Source: Talpa occidentalis (Eukaryota > Chordata > Mammalia > Eulipotyphla > Talpidae). Taken from it: a DNA stretch of 64,000 nt. The first letter of the stretch is position 1, and every line of letters begins with the position of its first letter. Made by a program: the position numbers and the translations under genes. The stretch lies in assembly GCF_014898055.3 (NCBI RefSeq), contig NW_023604295.1, forward strand, positions 136,182,676 to 136,246,675, written 5' to 3'. Below the pieces are notes generated by a model. The model did not search any database, had not been told where the DNA came from, and was given only the letters and a program-made list of their open reading frames with translations. Of this stretch, positions 9,700-21,399 are shown piece by piece.

Positions 9700-11277
9700 G
9701 CTGGTGGATCTGAGCATTTACAGTTTACCGAATGTCTCTCTGCTTGCCTACTTTTCAATGTCTGAAATATGTCATCAGTTGTCCAAAAGGTCATGAGTAA
9801 AATTTGAAAAGTTTCAGCAGCGGAGGAGGAGAGTCACAGAATGATACACCAGGACTTACGGACTTAACATAATGTTTTCCATGTATTTTTTTTGTTTGGC
9901 AAAGATCCTAAATGCATACACCTTTTTCTCCCCTGTATTAATAATCCAAAGAAGCATCCATAGGAAATAGACAAGTAAGTCCAGGGTCTTAAGCAACAGT
10001 AAGAAACATGACAATTACTGCTAGACCCATTCCTGAAAACATGCCCAATGTAAAATAAATGAGAGAGTCCAACCTCAGGATCTGTGGGGAAGAAATACAG
10101 CAAAAATACCACCAATGACTCCATCTCTTTCATTAACTGATGTGGATTGCTCTTTTATTGAGAACTTTCTAAAGCAGAGGTCATGCTCCATACTACCCAA
10201 ATCTCCAGCGTTTGCCCATCACACATGTCTATAATATTATAGTGGGGAAAAGACAACTATAAAATTGTATTCAAGGTCAAAGATACAAATTTCGTAAGGA
10301 AACAAAGGGCTTCAGGGTGTCAGAAAAGGAAGACAGCTCTCCAAATTGGGAACATTGGGGAAACTGATCACATGTTTCCCTAGTACATGCCTGATAATCT
10401 CTAGTCTGTCCCCAGTATAGTGCTCAAACATAATTGAGCAGAAAATCAAGCATCATCAACTCAGTCCTGTCTGATGAAAAAAGTCCTTCCCTAAATCCCC
10501 AATGGAAACAAATTTGAGCTGCAAGTTCCCCTTGGGTGTCCTTTACCTGTCTTTCTCAACTGGGTCCTGTCCAGAGGTTGGTGGCTCCCACATTCCCATT
10601 CCAAAGCTGGTTAGGGGTTTGGGCAAAGGCCCTTATTTCCTTCTGGGCTCTTGCCAAATCTCTCTAAAACTGAATCCCCTGTGGTAGTTACCTGTCTTGT
10701 GTGGAGGGGGAAAAAAGGAGATAATATTAACAATAAACAACTGTTACTATGAAAACATATTGAGTGGACTTATTCAGACAATAGATCAATACAGAGTTTA
10801 TATATGACTATATCCAAAGGGACAAAATTTATAAAAGAAGATACAAATATACAGTAACAGTGAAAAGAAGTTTCTAAGGGAGATTTTATGTTCCGATTTT
10901 GATCACTCACCAACTAAAAATAATGACAGACAAATACAAGGGGACCAGAATGAGCCCAGAAGAACATCTGACAGGTGACAGATACACAGGACTGCCCTCT
11001 GAAATGTAAGTTGCAGTGGAGGAGAACAGCGAGCATGTTCTTTGGAAATGTCTGCAAGAGGAAGGAAAAGCTAGTGGGGCTCAAGAGGTGCAGCAGATAA
11101 AACATAGGCTAAAAATGACTGAGAACGACCAAGGCCAAGGTTGACAGATACCTACATATTCATAACGAGTATATTCCACAGCAATTCATTTTAGCCACTG
11201 ACGGACAAAGTAGGCTCTGAAGCCCACCCCAGAAACTAAAGTGAGGACTGATAAACCTGGAGATTGCCTCTCACTTA
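9700..11277. other. Unassigned DNA
   Basis: No confident gene or repeat recognised. It is somewhat richer in G+C around 10.4-10.7 kb, but the frames there carry no recognisable domain. Confidence 0.5.
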
Positions 11278-11595
11278 CAAAGGTGTCTGTTTCTGGGCCT
11301 CCCCTGGTGGCGCAGCAGTTGAGTGCTAGGCTGCGAAGCTGCCCGCAGCCTCCACAGCGCCCGGTTCGATCCCCAGCCACCGGCGAGGGTCCCACATGGC
11401 GCGCAGACCTCTCCTGCCGCCCGCTGCTCCCCTCAGCAGTGTACTGCGGTCCTTCTGCCTGTTCTGCTCCTCGCTCTGGCTCTGGTGAATTCTCTCACCC
11501 TCCCGCACTTCTGACTGTACCCAGTGCTTGTATAAATAAATAAATAAATAAATAAATCTTTAAAAAAAAAAAAAGGTGTGTCTATTTCCCATGTA
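11278..11595 (+). mobile_element. tRNA-derived SINE, young type, imperfect TSD
   Basis: SINE at 11295-11574. Flanks aaaggtgtctgtttct and aaaggtgtgtctatttcc are a diverged duplication. The tail is a six-unit TAAA run, then TCTTT and an A-run. The region between the B box and the body is about 20 bases shorter than in the copy at 7663. Confidence 0.9.
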
Positions 11596-11634
11596 GACCT
11601 TCCATCCAGAGAACAGCGAGCAGAAGACTGTCAT

Positions 11635-11936
11635 TTGATTTATTAAGTTTTATTTTTTTAAGATTTATTTATGCATACAAGAGCTGGGATGCAGGCCAGA
11701 GGTGCAGGGGGTGAGAGGATTTACCAGAGAGAGAGTAGGGAACAGAGCAGGCAGATCTACTGAAATACACTGGTGAGGGGAGCAGTGGGTGAGACAGGAG
11801 AGGTCTGCTGCGCCATCGGGGTCAACTCCCTGCCCAGGGATCGAACTCATGCTGCAGGGGCTACAGATAGCTTCATAGTGCTGAGACTTAACTCCTTGTG
11901 CCACCAGGGAGGTCCCATTGATGTATTAAGCTTTTA
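11635..11936 (-). mobile_element. tRNA-derived SINE, older type, diverged TSD
   Basis: SINE at 11653-11916 between ttgatttattaagtttta and ttgatgtattaagctttta, a mutated duplication. Only about 60 bp separate it from the previous SINE, in opposite orientation (tail to tail). Confidence 0.85.
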
Positions 11937-12319
11937 AATGAGTATGTGAAGGGTAGAAAGATGTAATAGATGTAAATTGGGAGAGACCACTTTGCATTGT
12001 CTGCTTTTGTTTTTCTAAAGTATATACAATATGAATGATGTAGCTAATAAGGCCAGTGTCACCCCCTAGCTGACTTGCCAAGTCTCACGGGCACTACCCC
12101 CAGGTAGAGATCAAACTCAAACAGAGGCCTCAAGGATGAGTACTGTGCACAGCTGCCTGTCCAAGGCCCCTGCTTCTCAGAGCACTGCCACCTGTAGAGG
12201 CAGGATGCTACCAACACAGATAAGTGGGAGAGAGTGCCTCCTCTCATCTGTCTGAACATCTAGATCTTTTTCAGTCTGAGGAGTCTTTCCTTAGTAATTA
12301 GTGAAATTGCAATGTCAAC

Positions 12320-12540
12320 TTCAGTAGAGATTTTGTGATTTAGCCAGAGTGCCAGACAAATGACTTTACCTGCAGAGGTCCATCAGCACAGCTGCTTATT
12401 GGAAATAAAATGTCGTCTCCTATGTCGTGAAAGCTCTAGGTTGCAGGTCTCACCTTGTTCACTGCTGTGTCACTGTCACTGTGCACAGTACCTGAAACCT
12501 GATATCCAGAAATATCTGTTGACATGTTGAATGAATTGGA
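12320..12540 (+). repeat. L2 LINE 3' end relic
   Basis: 'ctcaccttgttcactgctgtgtcac', 'gcacagtacctgaaac' and 'atatctgttgacatgttgaatgaat' match the characteristic L2 3' terminus. Confidence 0.7.
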
Positions 12541-12549
12541 ATGGATATC

Positions 12550-13289
12550 AATAGAAAGGGAAGGGAAGAGGAAAAGTTGTGAAGTTTCTTTCCACCTTTG
12601 ATACTGGGGAGGATTTCAGGAGGGAGATCTTTAGGGTGAAGGGACTCCAGATAAGGAAAGCCCCTAAGCAGAGACAATCCAGGATGATTTGGAAAGCATT
12701 ACGGGCGCTGGTTGTAAGGAGGCATAATCTTGTTTGTGTAAAATTTTGACCAGTGCCTACCTATTCTGTCCTCTCCGATGTTTACAACCTGGTGTCCTTA
12801 CAGTTCGTTGAGTTTCCTTCCAAGTTTGTTTTGTTTCTTCTGTGCAGGGAGGTAAATGATGAGCGCTGTTGCAAAAAACACAAGCGCTTAAAAGGATTGT
12901 AAGTGCAGTTATTGATTGAAATGGAAAAATACATGTAAGTCATATTTTCTGGCTGTTTTTAGAGCAGAAAAAGAAAAGAAAATGGGAGAAAAAAGAAAAC
13001 AATCTCTTTCCAAGGTAACACAACACTACACCAAAAAAAATAAAATCATTATACTGAGAAAGAGGAAAGAAAAATAAACGCCTGAGAAATATCTGAAGGA
13101 AGATTAACATAGTGTAAAGGAAGAGACAGCAGCATTATTTGTAGTTATAATGTCCAAGCGGGTAAATAGACAGCATAACAAAAGAAGTGGGAGACAGACT
13201 GAGTAAAAGCAGAAATCCCTTGTGATTTGTGAAGGTGCGTCCCTTTTCCTTCATCATTCATGCATCTGTCCCCTACAATGCACGATGCT
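12550..13289. other. Unassigned DNA
   Basis: No supported gene or repeat. A-rich stretches occur around 12.96-13.06 kb. Confidence 0.5.
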
Positions 13290-13450
13290 GGGTCCTGGAG
13301 TGTTTCAGTTACTGAAGCAAGCACCCACGAGATAAATAATGATGCCATTACAGTGTGATAAGGGCTATGAAAGAAAGTTCCAGAGTGCTGTGGGATGTGT
13401 AACTGGAAGATGATCACTTAATGAAATTAGGAAAGACTTTCCTGAAGAGT
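13290..13450 (-). repeat. L2 LINE relic, minus strand
   Basis: 'agtgtgataagggctatgaaagaaa' followed by 'gaaagactttcctgaagag' follows the antisense L2 3' region. Confidence 0.5.
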
Positions 13451-13738
13451 ATCATTTTAATTTGCAAGCAATCTTGGTTAGTTGAAGGGGGTTGTGTGAT
13501 GCTCCTCTGATAAATCCTATCTCACTGTTTTATTTTTTACATTTAAATAGTACATGCCCTTAGTTCTCAGCCATTGCCTGTAGAGCAAGCACCTGTGAGC
13601 AGTAAACTCTCGAGGCCAGCTGCCTGGAGAGGGAGCACTGAATGTCATTCCACAGAGTTCTGATGAGATGAGAGCTGGTCTTCTAAACCCAGGGACAGCC
13701 AGAGAGGAAAACAGCCCTCATAAGACAGGAGTAATAGT

Positions 13739-13989
13739 TTTATTAAAGATCATTTATTTATAGAAGAACTGGGTTGTAGGCCAGAGATGCAGGGGATGAG
13801 AGGATTCACCAGAGAGAGAGTAGGGAGCAGAACAGATAGATCAACTGAGAGGAAAAACAACTGACAGGAGCAGCGGGTGAGACAGGAGAGGTCTGCTGTG
13901 CATGTGTGTCAGCACCCTGGCCAGGGATCGAACTCAGGCCTTAACAGTGATTGCACTGAGACTTAACCTCTAGGTCACCTTGGAGGCCC
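13739..13989 (-). mobile_element. tRNA-derived SINE, older diverged copy
   Basis: Family body recognisable from 'aactgggttgtaggccagagatgc' through 'gacaggagaggtctgctgtg' to 'ggaggccc'. The tRNA-like head is degraded, and I see no convincing target-site duplication. Confidence 0.85.
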
Positions 13990-14009
13990 ATATATTGTAT
14001 TATAAATGT

Positions 14010-15079
14010 AGTGCAAACTGCAATGTTTAAAAAAAAAAAAAAGCCAACACATTACATTCTATAAGTATTTTTTGAAAAAGTAAAATGTGAATTAATGTAG
14101 AATTTATTTTTAATGCCTAAAAGTAATGTGATAGATGAATTTCATGACATGACCCCATAAACTTTCCCAATTAACTTAAGACATTTGTCATACTAGTGAT
14201 AATGTTTTAATTTTGGGAAAAGTCAATACCTAACAAATAGAATAATACAGTATACTTACTTTTCTGTTTTATAGTCTGATAGCTCATGATTTGCAGCTAG
14301 GTTGGAGTTGACAAGTATAGCACACTGTTAATGAGGTTTATTGAATAAAAATATTAGAAATAAACAGAAGTGCTTTATGAAGATCATTGGTCTCTGCTTT
14401 CCATTTTATACTCCTTAGATGTAAACAACATGCACTGTTACTGAGTTATCCCTATGCTCATAAATGTCCATTAATTGTACATTTGAAGAAAAATAAAGCT
14501 TTTTCACATAATAGAAGCTGGGATTGGAGCATGCACTGTTGCATGCTTTTTAAATGCAACAAAACCAGGAGGAAATATAAATAGCATTACCTAAGATAAT
14601 TTTCCTTTAAAAATTCCCTGTGAACAGTCTTATACTATACATCTTTTATCTTATTTCTTTTCTTTTTTCCATCTCAGGATCTTTGTAGACCTCCAAAGCT
14701 TGTAAATCTTAGGAAATTCGTATTACATTTTGCTTTGTTGCAAGTGCATTAGGCTTCCTTAGCAATGCTGTGACTGACATTACCTTAGTCACTTTTACTT
14801 CGTGCTATTTATTGTCTGGGAGAATGTCCAGAACTCAACAGGACAACTCTAAGTCACTACACATCCACAAGTCTTTTTAACAATAGACTCTCAGGTGTAA
14901 AAGTTTAAAAGTGATGCATTGGAATAACACATTATTTCTGGGCTCAGGAGAAGAAAAATTAGTAATATAAAAAAGTAAAGGGCAAAAATAGTTAAAAGCA
15001 GCATACTTCAGGCCACTGTGGAACTGAATGTATTCCTACTAACTGTTCTAAAACTACTAGCTTGCCTGTATCAATTATC
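14010..15079. other. Unassigned AT-rich DNA
   Basis: Nothing recognised beyond an A-run at about 14028-14042. Confidence 0.5.
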
Positions 15080-15500
15080 TATGGTTTAACAACCTCAACA
15101 TTCTCTAGTTTAAAAGATCATGTCTGGCTTAGCCCAGGATTCTGTAAGTCAGCAACCTTGGGCTCAGAATGTGGTGCTTCTGATATCTTCTGGACCACTT
15201 GATGAACTGAGGGTCTCCTAAGAGATGGCTTCTGCAGCTTGGCTGGCTGTCACTTGGGGCACCCGTGGCTCTTGCACGGGGGGCCTCTCCTCCTCCAGTG
15301 GGGTGGCCCCAGGCTTTCACGTGGCAATGGAAGCTTCAGGGGAGGACAGAAACAGCAAGCGAGGGCACAGGAGAGGGAAGGAGGAGAAACAGTCGTGATC
15401 TTAGGGCATTTGCCCACATGCTTTCATTTCTACCACATTCTTTTGGCCGAAGTAAATGACAAAACCAGCCCATGCTGAAGGAATGGGGAAATTAACTTCA
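15080..15500. repeat. Old interspersed repeat relic, family uncertain
   Basis: A GC-richer island with 'tcagcaaccttgggctcagaatg' and 'cttggctggctgtcacttgggg' resembles a common mammalian LTR-like repeat. A similar relic lies at 32560-33060. The name and orientation are uncertain; frames in it look like chance. Confidence 0.4.
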
Positions 15501-16275
15501 CCTCTTTTTGTGTCCATGAATTTGGAATGTGGAATTAAAGTCATCTTTGCAGCCTTCCGTCTTATACTTCCTGAACACTTGTCAACAGATAAAAGAAGTC
15601 TTTCAGGTTTTCTAACGTTGTCTTAGGATACAATGTGATAATTTCATGGAATCATTTTTGCAAACTATCATTGACATATCCATCCAAAGTTCTTGCTGTT
15701 TTTATACGGTTAGGATTTCTGAATAATTTAAAATAAAGAGGAATCTGATGGAGTGATATTTTGTTTAAGACTCTCAGAAATACACAGCTTGGAAAGATTG
15801 CTCAATAAGAACTTTTCAGACATTTACTTAATGACTAGTATTATTAAATAATATATTGAGTACAAACTTTCCTGTCCACAGAGAATTGTATTTGTTTCAT
15901 AAGAACAAGATTATATGTAGATGATAGCATTTATTAGTTAAGAAATAAGAGATCTATTTGACCTATTTATGTGTTTTTATAAATGAATCCTCCTATAATA
16001 TTCTCACACTTCGGTCTATAACTTGAGAACGTTGTCATATCAATAAAAGATTAGGTTGTGAGGCAAACAAGAAGCACTAAAGAAATTAGAGTTAAATGGA
16101 AAAACAGGCACAAGCCTGTTAAGGAAAATTTCAATGAGAAAGTGGGGCTTGAACTGGTTCTTGAAAGCCGAACAGTCTGTAGAGGTTACCTTTTATTTCG
16201 AGCCATCCCTTCTATGCTTGTCTGAGATTTTAGAGCTGGTTGGCTCGCAGCAAACTCATTTTTCCTTTGTAGTTG

Positions 16276-16307
16276 GTGCCCTGCTGGATTCTGCCAGCAG
16301 GGGGCAC
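16276..16307. promoter_or_regulatory. CTCF-like motif in a near-palindrome
   Basis: ccagcagggggcac at 16294-16307 matches the CTCF core consensus. At 16276-16287 gtgccctgctgg is its reverse complement minus two bases, six bases away, so the site is nearly palindromic. Binding is inferred, not shown. Confidence 0.55.
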
Positions 16308-16609
16308 GAGAGGAAGCCTTTTCGTTCCTGTGGCAACTGTGCCCTCCCATAGCAGCAGTAGGATCCAGTTTGCAAATTTAGACACCAACATCACCGTCTC
16401 CCCTGAATCCTGGCCCCTGGTGTGTCTCTGGCAGTTGATAGCTTCAGTCCTTCCAGTTGCCTAGTTATATTTATTTCTGTTTAAGTTCTTTGTATTAAGT
16501 GTTCTGTGCTCATATAACTGAGTGGTGTCAGTCTGTTATGGATGGAGGTAAGCTGGCCATGGACTTGCTGTTAAGACGCGCCTGTCAGTCATACTAAGAA
16601 GGCCTTAAG

Positions 16610-17400
16610 AGGCTACTTTATAGGGGATGGGAGTGGAATGCATGTGTTGAAAAAAATAGAAAGTAATTTTTTCTTCCTCTGAGACTGCTTCCAGGAATGG
16701 CAGGAAAATGGCTGATCAGCCTTTGCTCTGCAGATCAGCACTTGCTCACCAAAACAAGGTCTCTCACAAGGGAGCTGGGATGGGGAAGTACATGCATGGA
16801 GGGTCAGGAGTGGCCCCAAGAAAATGCAATAGTTCCGGGAAGATGAAAGGAAATGATGACAACATTGGCTCATTTAAATGAAAGGCATGTGTCAGCAGTG
16901 GTGGAAAATGTACGTGGATAGAGGACCTCAGAAGTCAGGCGGAATGGCTGTTTTGACCAACACTGCTACAGGATTACAATAAATAAATACTTGACATTTC
17001 AGTCCATATGTTTGTTCCTTTAGTGATGATCACAAGCAAGTTGCCATTTAAAGGACAGAGTGAATATAATTGGTGATGCTATAATGCTTGCTTAAATTGA
17101 AATTGATTGTTATATATTCTACGTTCTTTCTCTAAAAGTGGTTTTTACGAGAAAAGCTGATTCAGTAGGAAAATTCCCTGGAGCAATATGAATGGCGAGT
17201 TGATGACCCGCTACCTGGGCTTGTGCCAGGAGCATGGGATGTGGATGAGAACCCTAACCCTATTCCTGCTGAGATGACCACCGTCACCAACCTTTTCAAG
17301 ACTCACCTACACGAAATGTAGCACAGTTGCAAAATTCTGGACAGTAAGATCTGATTTTTCAAAAATGCCAGGCAATAATGAGGACAAATGAGTTTGCTCC
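16610..17400. other. Unassigned DNA
   Basis: No gene or repeat family recognised. Confidence 0.5.
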
Positions 17401-17408
17401 ATTTAAAG

Positions 17409-17594
17409 TAAAGAGAAGGGGCCTCCCTGGTGGCCTGGGGGTGAAGTCTTAGTGCTATCACCACTGTGGCCTGAGTTTGATCCCCAGCCAGGGAGGTGAC
17501 ACCTCTCACACCCTGCACCTCTCACCTGCACCCCAATTTTTCTCTGCATAAATAAATAAATACTTTAAAAATATTAAAAAAAAATAAAGTGAAG
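17409..17594 (+). mobile_element. tRNA-derived SINE with large internal deletion
   Basis: SINE at 17419-17584 with near-perfect flanking repeat taaagagaag / taaagtgaag. It has the head with a B-box-like gagtttgatcccc and the AATAAATAAATAC tail. The central body (cagacctctcctg...cagcagtgta) is missing, giving about 165 bp instead of about 275. Confidence 0.8.
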
Positions 17595-17639
17595 CTGTGC
17601 AGGGCCACAGAGATCCATGGGTAGCACAGTGCCTGGCAC

Positions 17640-17830
17640 ATCTAACATTTATTAAATATGCATTACAGGTGCCAGGCAGGAGGCTAAGAATGCTATGTGC
17701 AATGTTTAATCATTATGATAACCCTATGAGCAAGACGATATTGTGTCACAGAAGGGGAAAAAGACTATGAGACTTGATGTCTGTATTTGAAGCCAGTCAG
17801 GAGTCCAGAGCTCACCTTTAACTGGTAAGC
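17640..17830 (-). repeat. MIR/L2-class relic, minus strand
   Basis: 'caggtgccaggcaggaggctaagaatgctatg', 'taatcattatgataaccctatgagcaagac' and 'tgaagccagtcagg' follow a familiar ancient repeat order. Confidence 0.5.
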
Positions 17831-18779
17831 TTTACTTAGAAAGGGCTTTGTGTGCAGGGAGTAACCAATGGAATGAATGGATGCAAAGAGAAGGCCTAGT
17901 TTCCCTTTACCTAGGGGTGTTTTATACCCATGGGGATTGAGCACTCCGTCAGTGCAATGCCAGATGATGCTTACGGGAAAACAATGCTCACGGGGAAAAG
18001 GACTTTCAAAATCAATTAGGTACTGAAATTTGGAGAGAAGAGGTTATTCATAGTGCCAAAATGTTCCCTTAACTTTTGATAAGAAGCTGGTGGTGGAAAA
18101 GCCTGGCTACATTTCAGATGTGGGAAAAAAAAAATGATTCTGCTTCTTACAGTGAAGCCTATTAAAGGGTTCTTCTTAATTGGAATTACTGATTTTGTGA
18201 TTCAAGTCAATCTAAAAATCAAAACATGTTTCTACTTTGCATGGAAGCATACACTGCTCCATCTGCATGTGCCTGTGCACACAAGCCCCTCCCCACACAC
18301 ACAACATGTGTACGCACACAGACTCATCATATGTGAGAGTAATAGGACTCTAGCTCCCCCACCCCCAGTTTTACAGATTTCACCTACTTAGTTCATGGCT
18401 CAGGGCTGGTATTTACATAGTCCACTCCAGTTTGGATCTACCTGACCAAACACTTCCAAGCAGCTGGCAAATAGAATAGTAACTATCTCTAGTTTTCTAA
18501 GGGTCTCCAACTCCATCTTGCAGTGAAATTCCCTTAGTTCGTACTCCAAGATGCCTGGATCCAGCACCTATAGGGGGGCCTTGTGGTATAGCAGGAGACC
18601 TGGTGAGCTCTGCACCTGCGTGCAAGTTGATCAATATTTTTAGTGTCACTCCTGGCTCAGGCCTGATTAAAACCCAGGTCTCCAGTCTGGAATGCAGAGT
18701 CTTCCTTGTCTGACTTCCCACCTTTCTGAAAGGCTAGCATTTATTGCAGTATAGCTAGAATTCCTCATCCATGCTGCAA

Positions 18780-19032
18780 AACTAGGTTCAGTTATTGAGA
18801 TAACCGTTCCCCCTCTCATAGAGAGACTAATTCCTTTTACATAAGTGTTTATGTTGTAAATTTTCTCTGCCTAATTGTGTCGAGTTTATTGATGGCGCTG
18901 TGATTCCAGCGCTCTTCTATTTCCCATTAGTTTTCTCTTTAAATGTTTTGCATCCCTTCTGTGTTTCTCCAATTCTTCTCAGAAATTGTTCTTTCTTTTT
19001 CCTTTCTGACAGTTCTTTCTCTACCAACCAGA
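18780..19032. repeat. Left arm of a large inverted repeat, identity unknown
   Basis: The reverse complement of this arm aligns with 19399-19660. In the best part (18835-19012) identity is roughly 85% by eye over about 165 bp. It includes exact blocks such as tttctgagaagaattggaga, ataaactcgac and caattaggcagaga (sense of the right arm). No recognised family. It keeps several CpGs, including an imperfect ggcgctg...cagcgctc hairpin. Confidence 0.85.
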
Positions 19033-19398
19033 TGAAGATCTGAAAATTATACCTATAATCAGAGTTGAATGCTCACATGTCTAAACCACATTTCCCTCTC
19101 TGTACATTATAAAAATATTTATTGAAACTCTAAACATGTTATTAGCAGTGAATCATGAAGAGGTAACTTGATAAATAATAAATGTTTTGTGTGTGATGCT
19201 CAGAATCTAAGTATTTATAAGAGCTCACTGTTATGTCTTTAAGGACATTCATGCTACTTTCACAAATGACAATACTGCCTAATTTCACTCACTTAATTCC
19301 CTGGTAACTTATTTATTAAGTCAAGTATCTAATATTCCCTCTTTCCCCCCTAATATACCAACAATAGAACAGTCACGCTTCTAGAGAAATGGCCGAGT
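19033..19398. other. Spacer of the large inverted repeat
   Basis: About 365 bp of AT-rich DNA with no recognised gene, repeat or terminal duplication. Confidence 0.6.
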
Positions 19399-19660
19399 AG
19401 ATATGGATGTTACAGAAAGATTAGTCAAAAAGGAAAAAGAAAGAACTGTTTCTGAGAAGAATTGGAGAAATACAGAAAGGAGATAAAACATTTAAAAGAA
19501 AAGTAACGGGAAATAGGAGAACACTATAATTAACAGCAGCATCTATAAACTCGACGCAATTAGGCAGAGAGATTGTTGCAACATAAACAGGCTTAAGTTA
19601 AAAAGAATTAAGTCTCCATGGGAGGTGGGAAGGTTATCTTTAATGTCTAAGGCTAGTGTT
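19399..19660. repeat. Right arm of the large inverted repeat
   Basis: Pairs with 18780-19032 in opposite orientation. The outermost recognisable block is ggttatct (right arm) matching agataacc (left arm). Confidence 0.85.
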
Positions 19661-19964
19661 TTACAGGATAATCAGGGATGTTCCATCTAATTACCTGCTT
19701 ATTGTTGGTGGATGAGATATTCAGCCTGTCATGCAGATACTTTTTCTTAATATCTATACTTGACAATTATGTCCAATGTCAGTTATAAACTATAAAGAAG
19801 GAAATTATGTGAAAGTTTAGAAGGGATGGGGGTTATTCTTGTAAATTCACAAGTTAGTGTGTTAATTTATTAGACTATTATCATACTACCTCTCTGTGCT
19901 ACGTATGCTATTACAAATTCTTACTGGTTTTAGATAAGGTAAGGGAGCAGTCTGCAGTTGGATA

Positions 19965-20200
19965 ATAATATATACAATTACTATGTGCCAGGCACAAGAC
20001 TAAGTATCATATAGGCCTTTAAATATTTTATGTGGATTATCTGATTTGATTTTCATGCAAAACTATGGGATGGAAATTATTATCTCCATTTTGCGAAGGA
20101 AAATTGAGACTTGAAGAATTTAAGTAATTTTTCCAAGTACATTCTGAAAGCAATGGAGATATTTTGACTTCTAAACCTGAACTCTTCACCATTACTCATT
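19965..20200 (-). repeat. MIR/L2-class relic, minus strand
   Basis: 'actatgtgccaggcacaagactaag', 'ttatctccattttgcgaagg' and 'ttgagacttgaagaatttaagtaa' match the antisense order of this ancient repeat class. Confidence 0.7.
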
Positions 20201-20269
20201 TAATCCCTGCTAAAACCCTGAGGCAGGTGGTATTTGCATTTTCCTAAAGTGGATACTGCATTTGGATGA

Positions 20270-20640
20270 TGTTATAAATTCAAGAATTATTTCCCTCAAA
20301 AAGATGTCTTGAAATTTGAGCCATCCCCATACCTCTGAATGCATCTTATTTGGAAATAGTCTCATTGAAGATGCAGTTACTTAATATGAAAAAAGGAAAT
20401 TTGGAAACCAACAAAGAGGGCAACAGCAGTGATTAGAGTTCAGCCCCCACAAACCAAACATCGCCTGGGGTACCAGAGGCAGAAAGAGACAAGGAAGATT
20501 CTCCTTGAGCCGTGGAGGGTCATGGCCCAACCAACACCTTCATTTTAGCCTTTTGGCCTTCAAAACTGTGAAATAATAAATTGCTGTTGCTTTGAGGCAC
20601 CCATTTACTACCCTGGGAAATGAGTACAGGTAGTTGAGAG
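20270..20640 (+). repeat. MaLR-type LTR relic (MLT1/MST-like)
   Basis: 'tgaatgcatcttatttggaaatag', 'agaggcagaaagagacaaggaagattctcc', 'caacaccttcattttagcc' and 'aactgtgaaataataaattgctgttg' follow the ERVL-MaLR LTR order. Non-coding and old. Confidence 0.7.
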
Positions 20641-20689
20641 TTTTGCTAAAGGTCTTGGTTTAATAAGTTGCAGGTAACAAATTATTAAT

Positions 20690-21110
20690 ATTGATGAATG
20701 CATTCAACCCTCAGTCAGATCATGCCTCTGCCCCACATAGAACTCAGGGGCTTTCCATTCAGCTCAGTAAAAGTCAAAATCTTCAAAATGGCTTAGAAGC
20801 TCTACTATGATGCTCCCCACCCCTTCTTGTGACTCAGCCGCTCCCTGGCTCACTGCCTTCCTTACCTGCTGTCTTTGAATGTGTCATCTGTCTTCCACGC
20901 CTTGCTTTCCTCTGGTTCTTTACTCAGCCTACAATGTTCTTTTCTCAGATATTTGCTTGACTAACTTCTATGTCCCTCAAATCTTCATTCAGGTATCACT
21001 GACTCATTCAGAACTTAGCTGGCCCTTCTATGGAGTGCTTCATTGACTATGGCTTCCCAATCCTTTATTTCCTACTCCCATGTTTCATTTTTGCCATAAA
21101 AATGTAGTTA
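20690..21110 (+). repeat. L2 LINE relic, plus strand
   Basis: 'ggggctttccattcagctcagtaaaagtcaaaatc', 'gctccctggctcactgccttcc', 'aaatcttcattcaggtatcactgac' match L2 3' sequence order. Confidence 0.75.
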
Positions 21111-21204
21111 CAGAAAATTCAATTTCTAGGTTCTATTTACCACCCCCCTTCTGTCCCCCTATGTTAAAATGGAAACTTTTCAAGGATAATCAGTGTTTCT
21201 AGAC

Positions 21205-21380
21205 TATTTACATATATATGTAATATATATATATTTAATATATATGTATACACACACACCTCATATACACACACATATATGTGTATATGCCAAAATCTGT
21301 ATATACTGGGGTATATGTATATATATATGTGTGTGTATGTATATACACCCCAGTATATACAGATTTTGGCATATACTGAA
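21205..21380. repeat. TA/CA microsatellite with a 30-bp perfect hairpin
   Basis: TA and CA/TG tracts surround perfect arms at 21283-21312 and 21347-21376 (left arm starts gtatatgccaaaatctgtat), with a 34-base loop. The arm centres are non-repetitive, so this is more than microsatellite symmetry. Confidence 0.9.
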
Positions 21381-21399
21381 TGCACAGAAAATGTTGAAG

